The translations under genes were made by a program, and so were the position numbers. Positions 51,629 through 60,676 of a DNA stretch of 64,000 nucleotides are shown in pieces; the stretch's first letter is position 1, and every line of letters begins with the position of its first letter. This DNA is from an uncultured Lachnospiraceae bacterium. GTDB lineage: Bacteria; Bacillota; Clostridia; Lachnospirales; Lachnospiraceae. The notes beneath the pieces are model-generated. The model was not told the DNA's origin. It was given only the letters and a program-made list of their open reading frames with translations, and searched no databases. Location: contig CAJTVN010000003.1 in the NCBI GenBank assembly GCA_910579685.1, positions 62,001 to 126,000 of the forward strand, written 5' to 3'.

Positions 51629-52588
51629 ATGATACCGCCCGGAAATGAGATGCGGGAAATGCGGCAGCACAGCAATGCCTATATTCCCTACAGCTTTTAT
51701 GAATGTGACATTCCCCACAGCTTTATGAACGTGCCCGCACATTGGCACAGTGAATTTGAGATCAATTATGTGATTAGGGGCGAAGGGGAATTTTTTTGCG
51801 GAGGCGAAAGATTTAGGGCAGGCGAGGGCTCCCTTCTGGTTCTTGCGCCCAATATGCTCCACTGCGCCTATCCCTGCCCCGAAAGCGGGCTTCTCTATTA
51901 TGCCCTGGTATTCAGCCCATCGATGCTCGGAGCCGCTTCTCAGGACCGCTGTACCATGAACTATGTGCGCCCGCTGATGAACGGCGCCTGCCGGATCACT
52001 CCCCTGGTTCCCGCAAACGCCCGCAATTATCCGCAGCTAAAGGCCTGCGCCGGGCAGATTTTCGCCTGTATTAAGGGCTGCGTTCCCAGCCCGGGGCTTC
52101 TGCTAAAGAGCGAGCTTATGCGTTTTTTCTGGCTTCTCGAAACAGATGATGGCATTCCCAAAAGAAAGGAAGAGGGGGCGCACGGCGAGGAGAGCATCCG
52201 CCCGGTTTTAGAATATATGATGAAGAATTATCCTGAAAATATATCCGTGGAACAGCTGGCCGGTGTCGCCCACATGAGCAAAAGCTATTTTATGAACCGT
52301 TTTAAACGGGCCGTTGGTATCAGCTCCATTGAATACCTGTGCCATCTGCGCATCAACGCCGCCTGCGAAGCCCTCTCCTCCACGGACAAAATGATTTCGG
52401 AAATAGCCTTTGGCTGCGGCTACGATAACTTATCAAATTTCAACCGACAGTTCAAAAAGAACATCGGCTATTCTCCAAACGAATACCGCAGACAAAGCAG
52501 GCGCACAGGGCAAAGCCAGTCGGATCTTCGCATGTCTTCGCCCTCTATGGTTTACAGCGGCCGCACGGACTGTAGCCTTTCTCAATGA
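51629..52588 (+). CDS. AraC-family transcriptional regulator with cupin domain
   Basis: About 319 residues, starting at the ATG after AAAGGAGACGCA. The N-terminal cupin-like sensor domain (AHWHSEFEINYVIRGEG, EGSLLVLAPNMLH) should bind a sugar. The C-terminal double helix-turn-helix begins near residue 190 (ISVEQLAGVAHMSKSYFMNRFKR) and ends with CGYDNLSNFNRQFKKNIGYSPNEYRR. It is divergent from the GH31 gene and probably activates it. Its 3' end overlaps the convergent nuclease gene by 44 bases. Confidence 0.93.
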   Translation: MIPPGNEMREMRQHSNAYIPYSFYECDIPHSFMNVPAHWHSEFEINYVIRGEGEFFCGGERFRAGEGSLLVLAPNMLHCAYPCPESGLLYYALVFSPSMLGAASQDRCTMNYVRPLMNGACRITPLVPANARNYPQLKACAGQIFACIKGCVPSPGLLLKSELMRFFWLLETDDGIPKRKEEGAHGEESIRPVLEYMMKNYPENISVEQLAGVAHMSKSYFMNRFKRAVGISSIEYLCHLRINAACEALSSTDKMISEIAFGCGYDNLSNFNRQFKKNIGYSPNEYRRQSRRTGQSQSDLRMSSPSMVYSGRTDCSLSQ

Positions 52589-53450
52589 GAGCTTGTCTTG
52601 TTCCGCTGAAAAACTCCCTGTTTTTATCGCTCATATCCGAAACGCCGGCACAGGAGGGATCGTGAAATTTCTTCGTATTTGTGTTGAGCACATAGTCGTA
52701 CCGGCCTCCCCTGCCGTCTCCCGTTCCGGCCCACGACTCATCCAGCCGGCTCTCTCCCGTGGCATAATCAATGATAACGCCCGGCTGTACATTATAGCAG
52801 TATTCGTTAAAGCAAATCCCCTCTCCGTTGTCCTCCACGGACCAGGCCTCCATCAGGACGCCATAGGCAACGAGATTTTCTCCCTCAAACCAGGGAGTAA
52901 CCCGGTACAGAACATGGTTCCCCGTCTCCTCCACGTAATCCGCTACCAGATTTTCCCAGGGAAGCATTCCCTCCACATTCATATACCGGGTACCCGTGAT
53001 CAGATTTCTCTCGTTATCGTTCTCGCCTGCAAGCTGATATCCGATCAGATGGCAGCGATTATAGAGATACCGGTCAGCGATAACGTTATATTTAACCGTT
53101 TGCCAGCCCGTTGGCTTTACACTGCCAATATCCCCCCTTTCCCCTGTCGGCATCAGTTCCCTGCATATATTTGCATAGGCCGCCCCGCAGCGTCCCAGAC
53201 GATCGAGCTTACTGTATCTTTCAAAAGCATCTGTCGCAGCCTCGTCAGCCGCAAAAAAGGGGATGCCCTCGTTCACCGTAACGTACGCCTCTTTTTCATA
53301 GGCCGGAAGGGTTTCCCATTGGAAAGCGCCGCCTTCTCCGTTTTCAGGCAGCGAAACCCCTTCCTCCTTCTGCGGAAAACAGCTTTTACAGACCGAAAAA
53401 ACCAGCATGGCTGCAAGCAGCCACAGAAAAAGTATCCTTTTCTTTTTCAT
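52545..53450 (-). CDS. exported DNA/RNA non-specific nuclease (EndA/Spd-like)
   Basis: A 301-residue protein with an N-terminal basic stretch and hydrophobic helix (ILFLWLLAAMLVFSVCKSC), so it is secreted or membrane-anchored. The beta-beta-alpha metal nuclease core is NRCHLIGYQLAGENDNERN, then LITGTRYMNVEGM, where the His and the later Asn are the general base and Mg2+ ligand. A short C-terminal module, FHDPSCAGVSDM and GYSPCGRCKP, resembles the small Cys zinc-like domain often appended to such nucleases. The role could be nutrient DNA degradation or DNA uptake. Confidence 0.88.
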   Translation of the reverse strand: MKKKRILFLWLLAAMLVFSVCKSCFPQKEEGVSLPENGEGGAFQWETLPAYEKEAYVTVNEGIPFFAADEAATDAFERYSKLDRLGRCGAAYANICRELMPTGERGDIGSVKPTGWQTVKYNVIADRYLYNRCHLIGYQLAGENDNERNLITGTRYMNVEGMLPWENLVADYVEETGNHVLYRVTPWFEGENLVAYGVLMEAWSVEDNGEGICFNEYCYNVQPGVIIDYATGESRLDESWAGTGDGRGGRYDYVLNTNTKKFHDPSCAGVSDMSDKNREFFSGTRQALIEKGYSPCGRCKP

Positions 53451-53485
53451 ATTGCTTCAAATCCTCCTCCGATATGAGCGTTTCG

Positions 53486-54745
53486 TCACAGCTTCAGCTT
53501 TTCCTCCATCCATACCCTGGCATCGGCATGCTCCTCATCTCTTTCCACCCTTCCTATCACATAGCATCTGTGATATTTTTCAATCACCTTTACCGCCGCA
53601 CCACAATGTTCCTTCGGAACTGCCAGCAGCGTGCTGATGCCCAGAGAAAAATTTTCCAGAAAACATTCCCGGTCCATCATATGCAGATTATAAATATATT
53701 GGAACAGCGCAGGTACCGGTATCGGAGAAATACAAATCCCGGCTCCAAGCCCTCTGGGCATTATACCGTAGCATCTCCTGTTAAACAGCGACCTGTCAAC
53801 GCTGAATACGCCATGTATCAGATGCTTCTTATTCAGCTCGTCAATTGCCTTTACGAAACACGTATTCGGTTTCATCAATTCATCCTTAAAGGCATGGTGT
53901 CCGTCAACTTTTGCGTCCAGAACGTCAGGCCTTCTGTCCAGTATTACTTTAATAAAAGGATAGCTGATCGACGATATGCCCTCTGCAGGCAGTCCGATTA
54001 TGACATCACCCTCTGCGATTTGCTCTCCCGTAATTATATTTTTCCTGTCTGCGATACCCGTGACAAAGGCACTGATTTTATATTCGCAGGCGCTGTAATT
54101 TACGGCCTGTGCAGCCACCTGCATTCCCGCAAATACAATCTGGCCGCTCTCGCAGGCCTCCTTGAAAGCCTCACCCATTGCGAGAAGCTGGCTCTCATCA
54201 TTGTTTCCGCACAGCACATTCGCCCGCAGTACCGCAGGCTTCACCCCAAAACGTATCAGATTATTGGCCGCATTTGCCACCAGATCCATGCATATTTCCC
54301 TGTCATATCCGTTCTCCATGGCAAAACGCTCCTTGGAACCGGGAACATGGGTTGCGAACACAGACACCGGCTCATCCATTCCCACTAAATCCGGCCTGAA
54401 AAAGACCGGGTCGGATTCCTTTGCATGAAGCAGCATGTCGTCCGTGGTCACAAGGCCTGTCAATCTCTCCTTCGTCATATGAAGCCTTTTGACGTCCAGA
54501 CCGGAATCCATATAGCTGATGACTCTTCTCTCCCCTGCAAATCCATTGAGCAGAAAATCCACAGTGGTTTCAAGCATCGTGGCAATATCGTAAATAATAT
54601 CCACCGATGGCAGGCTGATCCCCTGCTCCCATCTTGAGACCGCCTGATAGGACACATTAAGCGCCTGTGCAAGCTGCTTCTGTGTCAGTCCCTTCTCTCT
54701 GCGTTGCGCCGCAATCGCCCTTCCCACCTTTTCCCTGTCAATCAT
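53486..54745 (-). CDS. XRE helix-turn-helix fused to a degenerate PurM (AIR synthase)-like domain
   Basis: A 419-residue protein. Residues 1-66 are a standard XRE domain (GLTQKQLAQALNVSYQAVSRWEQGISLPSVDIIYDIA). The rest aligns with phosphoribosylformylglycinamidine cyclo-ligase: ICMDLVANAANNLIRFGVKPAVL corresponds to the PurM DLVAMCVNDI region, then YKISAFVTGIADRKNI, EGDVIIGLPAEGISSISYPFIKVIL and MPRGLGAGICI. PurM residues that handle substrate are altered: SGPHSNGYSL becomes EGISSISYPF, and HITGGG becomes HLIHGV. This looks like a regulator that kept the fold as a purine-pathway or nucleotide sensor. No pur genes are nearby. Confidence 0.88.
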   Translation of the reverse strand: MIDREKVGRAIAAQRREKGLTQKQLAQALNVSYQAVSRWEQGISLPSVDIIYDIATMLETTVDFLLNGFAGERRVISYMDSGLDVKRLHMTKERLTGLVTTDDMLLHAKESDPVFFRPDLVGMDEPVSVFATHVPGSKERFAMENGYDREICMDLVANAANNLIRFGVKPAVLRANVLCGNNDESQLLAMGEAFKEACESGQIVFAGMQVAAQAVNYSACEYKISAFVTGIADRKNIITGEQIAEGDVIIGLPAEGISSISYPFIKVILDRRPDVLDAKVDGHHAFKDELMKPNTCFVKAIDELNKKHLIHGVFSVDRSLFNRRCYGIMPRGLGAGICISPIPVPALFQYIYNLHMMDRECFLENFSLGISTLLAVPKEHCGAAVKVIEKYHRCYVIGRVERDEEHADARVWMEEKLKL

Positions 54746-54874
54746 GGATATCCTCCCTTATCTGCCAATACAAAATTCTTTTTGTCAATTTTATCATAGG
54801 ACAGGCTCGTTAACAATCAACCAGATATTGAGAGGCAGAGAAAGACTCAATTGAAACGGCCTGTTTCGAACCCA

Positions 54875-54904
54875 GAAGAAAAGGCGGAGTTTTTACACTC
54901 CGCC
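54875..54904 (-). terminator. rho-independent terminator of the ribosyl operon
   Basis: GGCGGAGT (54883-54890) pairs with ACTCCGCC (54897-54904); on the minus strand TTTTCTTC follows. The stem contains the kinase stop codon region, so the operon ends exactly with that gene. Confidence 0.8.
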
Positions 54905-55795
54905 GCATCCTTTATCCAAAAACAAATCCACATCCGGCGTTCGGGGAATGGAATCCGCCGCACCCTTTTTCATTACCGCCAGCGCCGAGGCCGCACAGGC
55001 TCTGCGCAGGCTCTCCTTCTTCCCGCGCCCCTGCAAAACTCCCGCCAGATAATAGCCGGTAAAGGTATCTCCCGCCGCAGTGGTATCCACCGCCTTCACG
55101 CAAAAGGCCGGAACCGATACCGTCTCCTTTCTTCCTCCAAGGCAGACGCCCTTTTCTCCTAATGTCAGAACGATCTCGCTTTGCGGATACGTCTGCCTAA
55201 GCCTTTCCAAAATCTTCTCCGGCGTCTTCTCTCCGCTCATCTGCCTGCCCTCTGTCTCATTGATCAGAAAGGTATCCACCCTTTCCAGGCCGTAATCCAG
55301 AAGCTTTTCCTCAAAGGGAGAGGGGTTTAACACGATTTTCATCTTCTTCCGAAAAGCTCTCTCAATCAGTTCGTCCACCAGATTAATCTCATTCTGGAGA
55401 AGGAGGATGTCTCCCTCCCCAAAAGAGCGCAGCACATTTTCAATGTGTTCCAAAGAGTTTTTGCGGTTGGCGCCTCCATAGAGGAGAATACAGTTTTCCC
55501 CCGAAGGCGTCACCTGAATGACCGCATGGCCGCTTTTTCCCTCGCAATTCCTGATAAAATCCGTGCGGATTCTCTCCTGCCTGCACACCTCGAGAAGCCG
55601 GCCGCCATCCTCGCCCGCCATGCCCGCATGAAATACGCTGACACCGGCCCTTGCCAGGGCTATGGACTGATTCAGGCCCTTGCCTCCGCAGTGGGTCTGC
55701 AGATTTTCCGAGGCAAGCGTCTCGCCCGGCCTCACCATATGACTGACCCGGTATGTATAATCATAATTCAACGACCCAAAATTCAGTACCTTCAC
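54893..55795 (-). CDS. ribokinase-like PfkB sugar kinase
   Basis: A 300-residue kinase with a GTG start after AGGAGGAAAAACCT. The N-terminal sugar-binding motif is CGGKGLNQSIALARAGV, and the C-terminal PfkB signature DTTAAGDTFTGYYLAGVL carries the catalytic Asp. The N-terminal GSLNYDYTYRV fits the ribokinase branch. It should phosphorylate ribose or a similar pentose at O5 with ATP. It is the last gene of the operon, 12 bases after an ADP-ribosylglycohydrolase-family gene, which fits trapping of ribose freed by those enzymes. Another furanose or nucleoside is possible. Confidence 0.88.
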   Translation of the reverse strand: MKVLNFGSLNYDYTYRVSHMVRPGETLASENLQTHCGGKGLNQSIALARAGVSVFHAGMAGEDGGRLLEVCRQERIRTDFIRNCEGKSGHAVIQVTPSGENCILLYGGANRKNSLEHIENVLRSFGEGDILLLQNEINLVDELIERAFRKKMKIVLNPSPFEEKLLDYGLERVDTFLINETEGRQMSGEKTPEKILERLRQTYPQSEIVLTLGEKGVCLGGRKETVSVPAFCVKAVDTTAAGDTFTGYYLAGVLQGRGKKESLRRACAASALAVMKKGAADSIPRTPDVDLFLDKGCGGV

Positions 55796-55807
55796 AGGTT
55801 TTTCCTC

Positions 55808-57922
55808 CTAAGTCCCCGATGTGTTTTCTACCTGCACCGCAAAATCTCCAAACAGCGTTCTTCCCATGGAACGGCTTCCGCAGCCGTACATGCCGTAAGC
55901 AAAATCGCCGTCTTCCGCTTCCAGAAGCTTCTCCCCGTCCACGGATAACGTCAGCTTCTCTCCTGCGGCTTTCAGTGTAAGCAGATACTCTCTGCCCTCC
56001 CTTCGGGAAAACTCCCTGCGGCAGAGCGTCTCAAAACCAAAATTATTTTTGTAGATTACAACGTCGCTGCCCTCAAATCCCGCAGCATAGAACCGCATTG
56101 CCCCCTGGGCCCGGATCAGAAGCAGCTGGCTGCTCCCATTCAACGCAAGAACCCCTGACGAAACCGAGCAGTCTGCGGCATAGTAATTTCCCGCATAGGC
56201 AAAAGCCTCCCCGCAGCACATAAGGGACAGCTTTCCTTCCGTCACCTCCCAGGCTCCGTGATCCGCGGAAAAAGGGGTGACCGTGCCGAATTCCTTTTTC
56301 TGCTTTGCAAAGCAAATCCTGTAATTCTGGACGGAATCCACACAGAAATCATCCAGGTACACGCATCCCGTGGTTCTCGACTTGGAAGGCGTATTCGGCT
56401 GCAGGACAAAGCCCACCTCGTCAATCAAAGCTCCCTGCGTATCCGGCACCGTAAATTCCAGCCGCTTCCACTCATTCCGTACCAGCTTTACGGCGCCGCC
56501 GATCCATTCCTTTTTGTCGAAAGCCGTCCTGACATAGGGAGCCACATCCGTCTCCTCCCAGCCATCCCACTGATCCAGATACAGCTGCATGCTGACTCTC
56601 TGCCCGGAATAGACCTGCGGGGTCAGAACCGGAGCGTATCTCTCATCCGAGAAAGCGTCCCTGCTATAAAAGGGCTTGTAAAATATCTTGCAGGTATTTC
56701 CCCGAACCATTCGGTTCATCAGGATTTTCAGGGAACCCTTTCCTGTACAGGCATGTTCCGCGCTGTGCTCCATACTGCAAAAATACGAGTTGGAAACCTG
56801 AAAACCGTGGGTGGATCCCGGGAGCTCAAAATCAAACCAAAGCGTCCCGTCCTTCGGCAGATTCCACTGTGCGGGCACGCTCTCTCCCTGTGCGGCCATC
56901 CCAAGCGCCGCAACTTCCTTCGCATAGGAAGGCGCATCCAGTATGTTCAGATAGCCGGAGATTCCTGACAGAATCAGACTGTCATTTATGGGACTGCGAT
57001 AGTGTTTGGGAACGCTCTCGATTCCTGTCATTACCCCGAGTATGGTTCCCACATTTCCCGCATTGCAGTCCGTATCCCAGCTGCACATTACCGCAATCTC
57101 TATTGTCCTGGCAAAATCCCCCTGCCCGTAAAGCATGGCCAAAACGCATACGCCCGCATTGGGTATTATATGGCATACGCCGGGATAGCGGTCATATCCC
57201 CACTCTTTTACCAGCATTTCATAGCAGCCGCGCCAGTTTTCCGGATGCTCCCTGTGAAAGGCTTTTACCGCCTCCGCCACCGCCCTGTAGCGGCTCTCCT
57301 TCGGGATCTGGGCCAATCCCGCCTCGATCACGTCCTCAATCCGATTCTGCGTAAAGGCGCAGGCAATGCAGGCGGCGATAAAGCGCGCGCCGTACAGGCC
57401 CTCTCCGTCATGGGAAACGCTTGCCGCAGCCTGTGCGTCATCCGCAGCCTTTTGCGGATTTCCCGGGTAAAGCAGCCCCCAGGTGTCGATAAAAATCTGT
57501 CCGCCGATCTGCTCCGCCATAACTTTTCCGTTCTGCCTCTCACTTCCGGATTCGGGTGCGGGAATTCCGTTTTTCAGGTTCAGATAGGCCGTATGCTCCG
57601 TGCTGACGCCGTAACCGCCCCACCAGAACATTCCAACCCCTTCTCTTGTGTAGTTCAGCCAGGCCCTGGCCACATCCCGGGCCGTCACCCTTCTGTGTGC
57701 CGCATCATCCCGCAGGGCCCTCAAAAAATATACCGGCCCGTTCACATCGTCATCCGCCGCAAATTTTTTGTAATCCCTCACGTAATCCCGGATATCTCCG
57801 TAGGTATCCCGGATCCGCTCATATGTCCACACGGCCGGCTCCAGCGCCGCTCCCAGCCGGATCCCGATATTCATGCCAAGGAAGCCGGCATAAACCTTTT
57901 CCAGATAATTAGTCGTATCCAT
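55808..57922 (-). CDS. ADP-ribosylglycohydrolase-family protein with C-terminal beta-sandwich domain
   Basis: A 704-residue cytoplasmic protein starting after GGGGGTACA. Residues 1-340 are the DraG-like all-helical domain, starting LEKVYAGFLGMNIGIRLGAA, with metal ligands in AADDDVNGPVYFL and SWDTDCNAGNVGTILGVMTG. The C-terminal half is beta-rich (GTLWFDFELPGSTHGFQVSNSY, TGCVYLDDFCVDS, FAYGMYGCGSRSMG), like carbohydrate-binding or LamG-type modules. The family hydrolyses N- or O-glycosidic ADP-ribose bonds, but members in sugar operons may act on other ribosides. It lies between a second family member and a ribokinase. Confidence 0.88.
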   Translation of the reverse strand: MDTTNYLEKVYAGFLGMNIGIRLGAALEPAVWTYERIRDTYGDIRDYVRDYKKFAADDDVNGPVYFLRALRDDAAHRRVTARDVARAWLNYTREGVGMFWWGGYGVSTEHTAYLNLKNGIPAPESGSERQNGKVMAEQIGGQIFIDTWGLLYPGNPQKAADDAQAAASVSHDGEGLYGARFIAACIACAFTQNRIEDVIEAGLAQIPKESRYRAVAEAVKAFHREHPENWRGCYEMLVKEWGYDRYPGVCHIIPNAGVCVLAMLYGQGDFARTIEIAVMCSWDTDCNAGNVGTILGVMTGIESVPKHYRSPINDSLILSGISGYLNILDAPSYAKEVAALGMAAQGESVPAQWNLPKDGTLWFDFELPGSTHGFQVSNSYFCSMEHSAEHACTGKGSLKILMNRMVRGNTCKIFYKPFYSRDAFSDERYAPVLTPQVYSGQRVSMQLYLDQWDGWEETDVAPYVRTAFDKKEWIGGAVKLVRNEWKRLEFTVPDTQGALIDEVGFVLQPNTPSKSRTTGCVYLDDFCVDSVQNYRICFAKQKKEFGTVTPFSADHGAWEVTEGKLSLMCCGEAFAYAGNYYAADCSVSSGVLALNGSSQLLLIRAQGAMRFYAAGFEGSDVVIYKNNFGFETLCRREFSRREGREYLLTLKAAGEKLTLSVDGEKLLEAEDGDFAYGMYGCGSRSMGRTLFGDFAVQVENTSGT

Positions 57923-57930
57923 TGTACCCC

Positions 57931-58917
57931 CTAACGTATCAGCTCCGCAAGCTTTTCCGCATAAGAAAATAAATCGATCCCCTTGGCAAAGGCCAGACAG
58001 GTTCCGGAAGGATATCTTGTCTTGGCAAGCCAGTGCTCAGGTATGTTCCCGGCTCCGTATCTGGCTCCCAGAACCGCTCCCGCAACCGCCCCGATGGTAT
58101 CCGCATCCCTGCCGAAATTCGAGGCGAGAATCAATCCTGACTTAAAGGAACCGTGTTCCAGCTTAAGGCAGCCAAACACCTCAGGCAGCGCCTCCGCCAC
58201 AGTGGAGCGGTGCGTGGAAAACAGCTGGTCGTGGAGCGGCATCCATGCATCCGCAACACGTCCTTCGGCCCGCTCCACAATCTCAAAGGCCCGCTCCAGG
58301 CAGGCCCGGAACCAGGAATCCTCCGGGGCCGTCTTTTTCACCGCCTCAAGGATCTCGTCCATTTCCGCATCTACCATAGCCAGGGAAACCGCAACCGCAA
58401 CGGCCTGGGCCCCCCAGATTCCCTCCCGGTAATGGCTGACGCAGGCATCCTCCTTCGCCAGATGGGCCGCCCTCTCCGGATCTCCCGCACAGACGATTCC
58501 GATAGGGCCGCTTCGCATCGCCGCGCCGTCACTCATATAATAGGCGTTAAACCTTCCGGAATCAGGGGGACGGATCCCTCTTCTTAAATTGTTGCATGCT
58601 TCCACCTCGCTGACGCCTCCCCGCTTTAGTTCGTCCTGCGTGGCCACATGCTCCATCCACAGTTCCACCACATCCTCCGTGGTAAAGCTTCCCCCATGCT
58701 TGATCAGATTATATGCGGTAAGCAGGGCAAACTCCGTATCATCCGTGCTCCAGGAAGCCCCTTTCTGAAAATCCGTGGTGATCCCATAGTCCCTCTGAAA
58801 ATCCGGTTTTCTGGCCGCATCTCCAAAGGAGTCGCCTATGGCAAGACCACACAGAGAACCCTTCGCCTTATCCAGCGCCAGTTGTCTGTCCTTTACCAGT
58901 TCTTCTCTTTTTCTCAT
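57931..58917 (-). CDS. ADP-ribosylglycohydrolase-family protein (DraG-like)
   Basis: About 328 residues, starting at the ATG after AAGGAGGAATTTC; an upstream frame crosses a stem-loop and is rejected. Metal-binding motifs: KGSLCGLAIGDSFGDAA, WSTDDTEFALLTAYNL and NFGRDADTIGAVAGAVLGARYG. This gives the two-metal site of DraG/ARH3-like hydrolases. Its stop is eight bases before the next family member. Having two different members plus a transporter and ribokinase in one operon suggests a catabolic use, cleaving a ribosyl bond of an imported compound, rather than reversal of protein ADP-ribosylation. Confidence 0.92.
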   Translation of the reverse strand: MRKREELVKDRQLALDKAKGSLCGLAIGDSFGDAARKPDFQRDYGITTDFQKGASWSTDDTEFALLTAYNLIKHGGSFTTEDVVELWMEHVATQDELKRGGVSEVEACNNLRRGIRPPDSGRFNAYYMSDGAAMRSGPIGIVCAGDPERAAHLAKEDACVSHYREGIWGAQAVAVAVSLAMVDAEMDEILEAVKKTAPEDSWFRACLERAFEIVERAEGRVADAWMPLHDQLFSTHRSTVAEALPEVFGCLKLEHGSFKSGLILASNFGRDADTIGAVAGAVLGARYGAGNIPEHWLAKTRYPSGTCLAFAKGIDLFSYAEKLAELIR

Positions 58918-58941
58918 GAAATTCCTCCTTGCCGCCATGGA

Positions 58942-58986
58942 ATGAGGCAGCATAACCGGCCGCAGCCTCCTGTCATGCTGCCTCAT
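58942..58986 (-). repeat. intercistronic stem-loop downstream of lipoprotein gene
   Basis: ATGAGGCAGCAT (58942-58953) and ATGCTGCCTCAT (58975-58986) form a perfect 12-base-pair stem around a 21-base loop, with no U-tract. It lies between the binding-lipoprotein stop and the hydrolase start. Confidence 0.8.
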
Positions 58987-59016
58987 CAGGGCTGTCATTT
59001 ATGGCGTCTTCTTAAA

Positions 59017-60573
59017 TTACTTCAACACTGTGTTAATATATTCCGTTACCTGTGCGCCGCCTGCGTCATTCCAGGACTGTACGTAAGCATCCCAGTCAGC
59101 CTCTGTCTTGTTGCCCATTACGAAGTCTGCCGCAAACTCCTTGTAAACCGCCGTGCATGCATCCCAGGCAACCGCATAGTCGGAGGGAATTACCACCGCA
59201 TTGTCCTCACTGGAGTATTCAAGGAACATATCCAGTGATTTCTGTCCCTGCTCGCTCATGTAAGGGGTCTTCTCACTCATCTTGCTCATATCCAGATTGT
59301 CCGTCAGTCCCCATATCACACTGTACCAGCTGTTGTGCGCATCCAGAAGCTCATACTTTCCGTCTGCATCAATATTGTAGTGAGTTCCCTCGAATCCCAG
59401 AAGATCCAGGACTCTTCCCTCCGGACTTGCCGCATATTCCAGCACCTGGAACGCAAGATCCTTGTGCTCGGAGAGTGCGCTGATCGCCATTCCTCTGGAT
59501 TCCTTGCTGATGTCAATGGGCGTATAGCCCTGTCCGATACCCTTTGCGGGAGGAAGCACCGTAAGCACGGCGCCTTCTCCGTTCGCCTTCTGCTGCTTGG
59601 TGTTATAGCTGTCAACCACGTCGCCCTGGGTACCGGATACGATAGCCGCCCCGTCCCCAAAGAACTTGTTCTCTTTGTCTTCCCAGTTAGCGGAAGCATA
59701 TTCGTTGTCCAGAAGTCCCTCTTTGTAGAGCTGTGCGTAGAATTTCAGTTCTTCCAGCTCATTCTCGCTGACACGGCCGTAAATATAGCTGCCGTCCTGC
59801 TCCACCCATGTGGTGGAAAGCCCGAATGCCTGGTCAAATACGTTGTTGATTTCCGCCAGGTCGCCCGCTACCGTGTAAGCCGCCAGATAGCCGCCCTGTT
59901 CCTTGGCCTCCACCATCAGCTGATGATAATTCTCAACGGAAGGATCCGCAAGGAAGGTATCCTTCACCGGACACTTATCAAAAATATCCGTCCGAATTAC
60001 CGGTACCTTTGTGCTCAAAACGGACAGATACAAAAGATAGGGATAATTTTTCTGCCTCGTCTGGATATAAGGGCGGGCGTCCACCATTCCCTTGATATAA
60101 GTGGAGCTCTCAATGTACGGTGTGAGATCCTCCAGAATCTGCTGGTTCAATGCGAAATCCTCATCACCGCCCTGGAAATAGATGATATCCGGAATGTCGC
60201 CGCTGTTCAGCAGAAGCGCCAGATTCTCTGAGTAAGTACCGCTCTGAAGGGAAACCAGCTCGATCTGTGCGTTAATACCTGCCTCTTCCAGCCCTGCGTT
60301 GAATCTTTCCATCCATTCCTGATAAACCGGATCTTCCGGGCTGACGTCCTTCTCAATCATCCGCAGCGTCACCTTTTCCCCGCCGTCTGCGGATTCCGGC
60401 TCCTTGCTCTCCTCCTGGCCGGCCTCTTCCTGCTCCGGGGCCTGCGCAGCGCTCTCCTCCTTTTCCGCAGGCGCTTCCTGCGTCGCTCCTCCCGCATCGG
60501 AACTGCCGCAGCCCGCAAGCATACCGACCGCAAGCATTCCAGTCATCATCAATGCCAACAACCTCTTCTTCAT
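59017..60573 (-). CDS. ABC transporter binding lipoprotein of the ribosyl operon
   Basis: A 518-residue protein starting after AAGGAGGTTAAGGT. A signal peptide ends with the lipobox GMLAGC. An acidic linker of about 45 residues follows (many Glu, Gln, Ala). The family-1 solute-binding fold includes PDIIYFQGGDEDFALNQQILEDLTPYI and IDISKESRGMAISALSEHKDLAFQVLEYAASPEGR. It shares no obvious identity with the two LplA-like paralogues in the window. Stem-loops lie on both sides of the gene. From the downstream hydrolases and kinase its ligand is proposed to contain ribose. Confidence 0.92.
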   Translation of the reverse strand: MKKRLLALMMTGMLAVGMLAGCGSSDAGGATQEAPAEKEESAAQAPEQEEAGQEESKEPESADGGEKVTLRMIEKDVSPEDPVYQEWMERFNAGLEEAGINAQIELVSLQSGTYSENLALLLNSGDIPDIIYFQGGDEDFALNQQILEDLTPYIESSTYIKGMVDARPYIQTRQKNYPYLLYLSVLSTKVPVIRTDIFDKCPVKDTFLADPSVENYHQLMVEAKEQGGYLAAYTVAGDLAEINNVFDQAFGLSTTWVEQDGSYIYGRVSENELEELKFYAQLYKEGLLDNEYASANWEDKENKFFGDGAAIVSGTQGDVVDSYNTKQQKANGEGAVLTVLPPAKGIGQGYTPIDISKESRGMAISALSEHKDLAFQVLEYAASPEGRVLDLLGFEGTHYNIDADGKYELLDAHNSWYSVIWGLTDNLDMSKMSEKTPYMSEQGQKSLDMFLEYSSEDNAVVIPSDYAVAWDACTAVYKEFAADFVMGNKTEADWDAYVQSWNDAGGAQVTEYINTVLK

Positions 60574-60602
60574 ACCTTAACCTCCTTAAAAAATTTATTA
60601 TC

Positions 60603-60637
60603 AAGACGTTTCGCTTCCTTAAAGCGCGGCACGTCTT
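60603..60637 (-). repeat. nested stem-loop upstream of the binding lipoprotein gene
   Basis: AAGACGT (60603-60609) pairs with ACGTCTT (60631-60637), and CGCTT with AAGCG inside. It lies just before the ribosome binding site of the lipoprotein gene, between it and the permease gene. Confidence 0.65.
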
Positions 60638-60676
60638 ACGCCCTTTTCAAAACATTTCCCGAAGGAATCATGGCTT

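Noticed and set aside
54841..54880. tRNA-like TTCGAACCC sequence
   Set aside because: No cloverleaf can be formed around it and it lies at the end of an operon beside a terminator.
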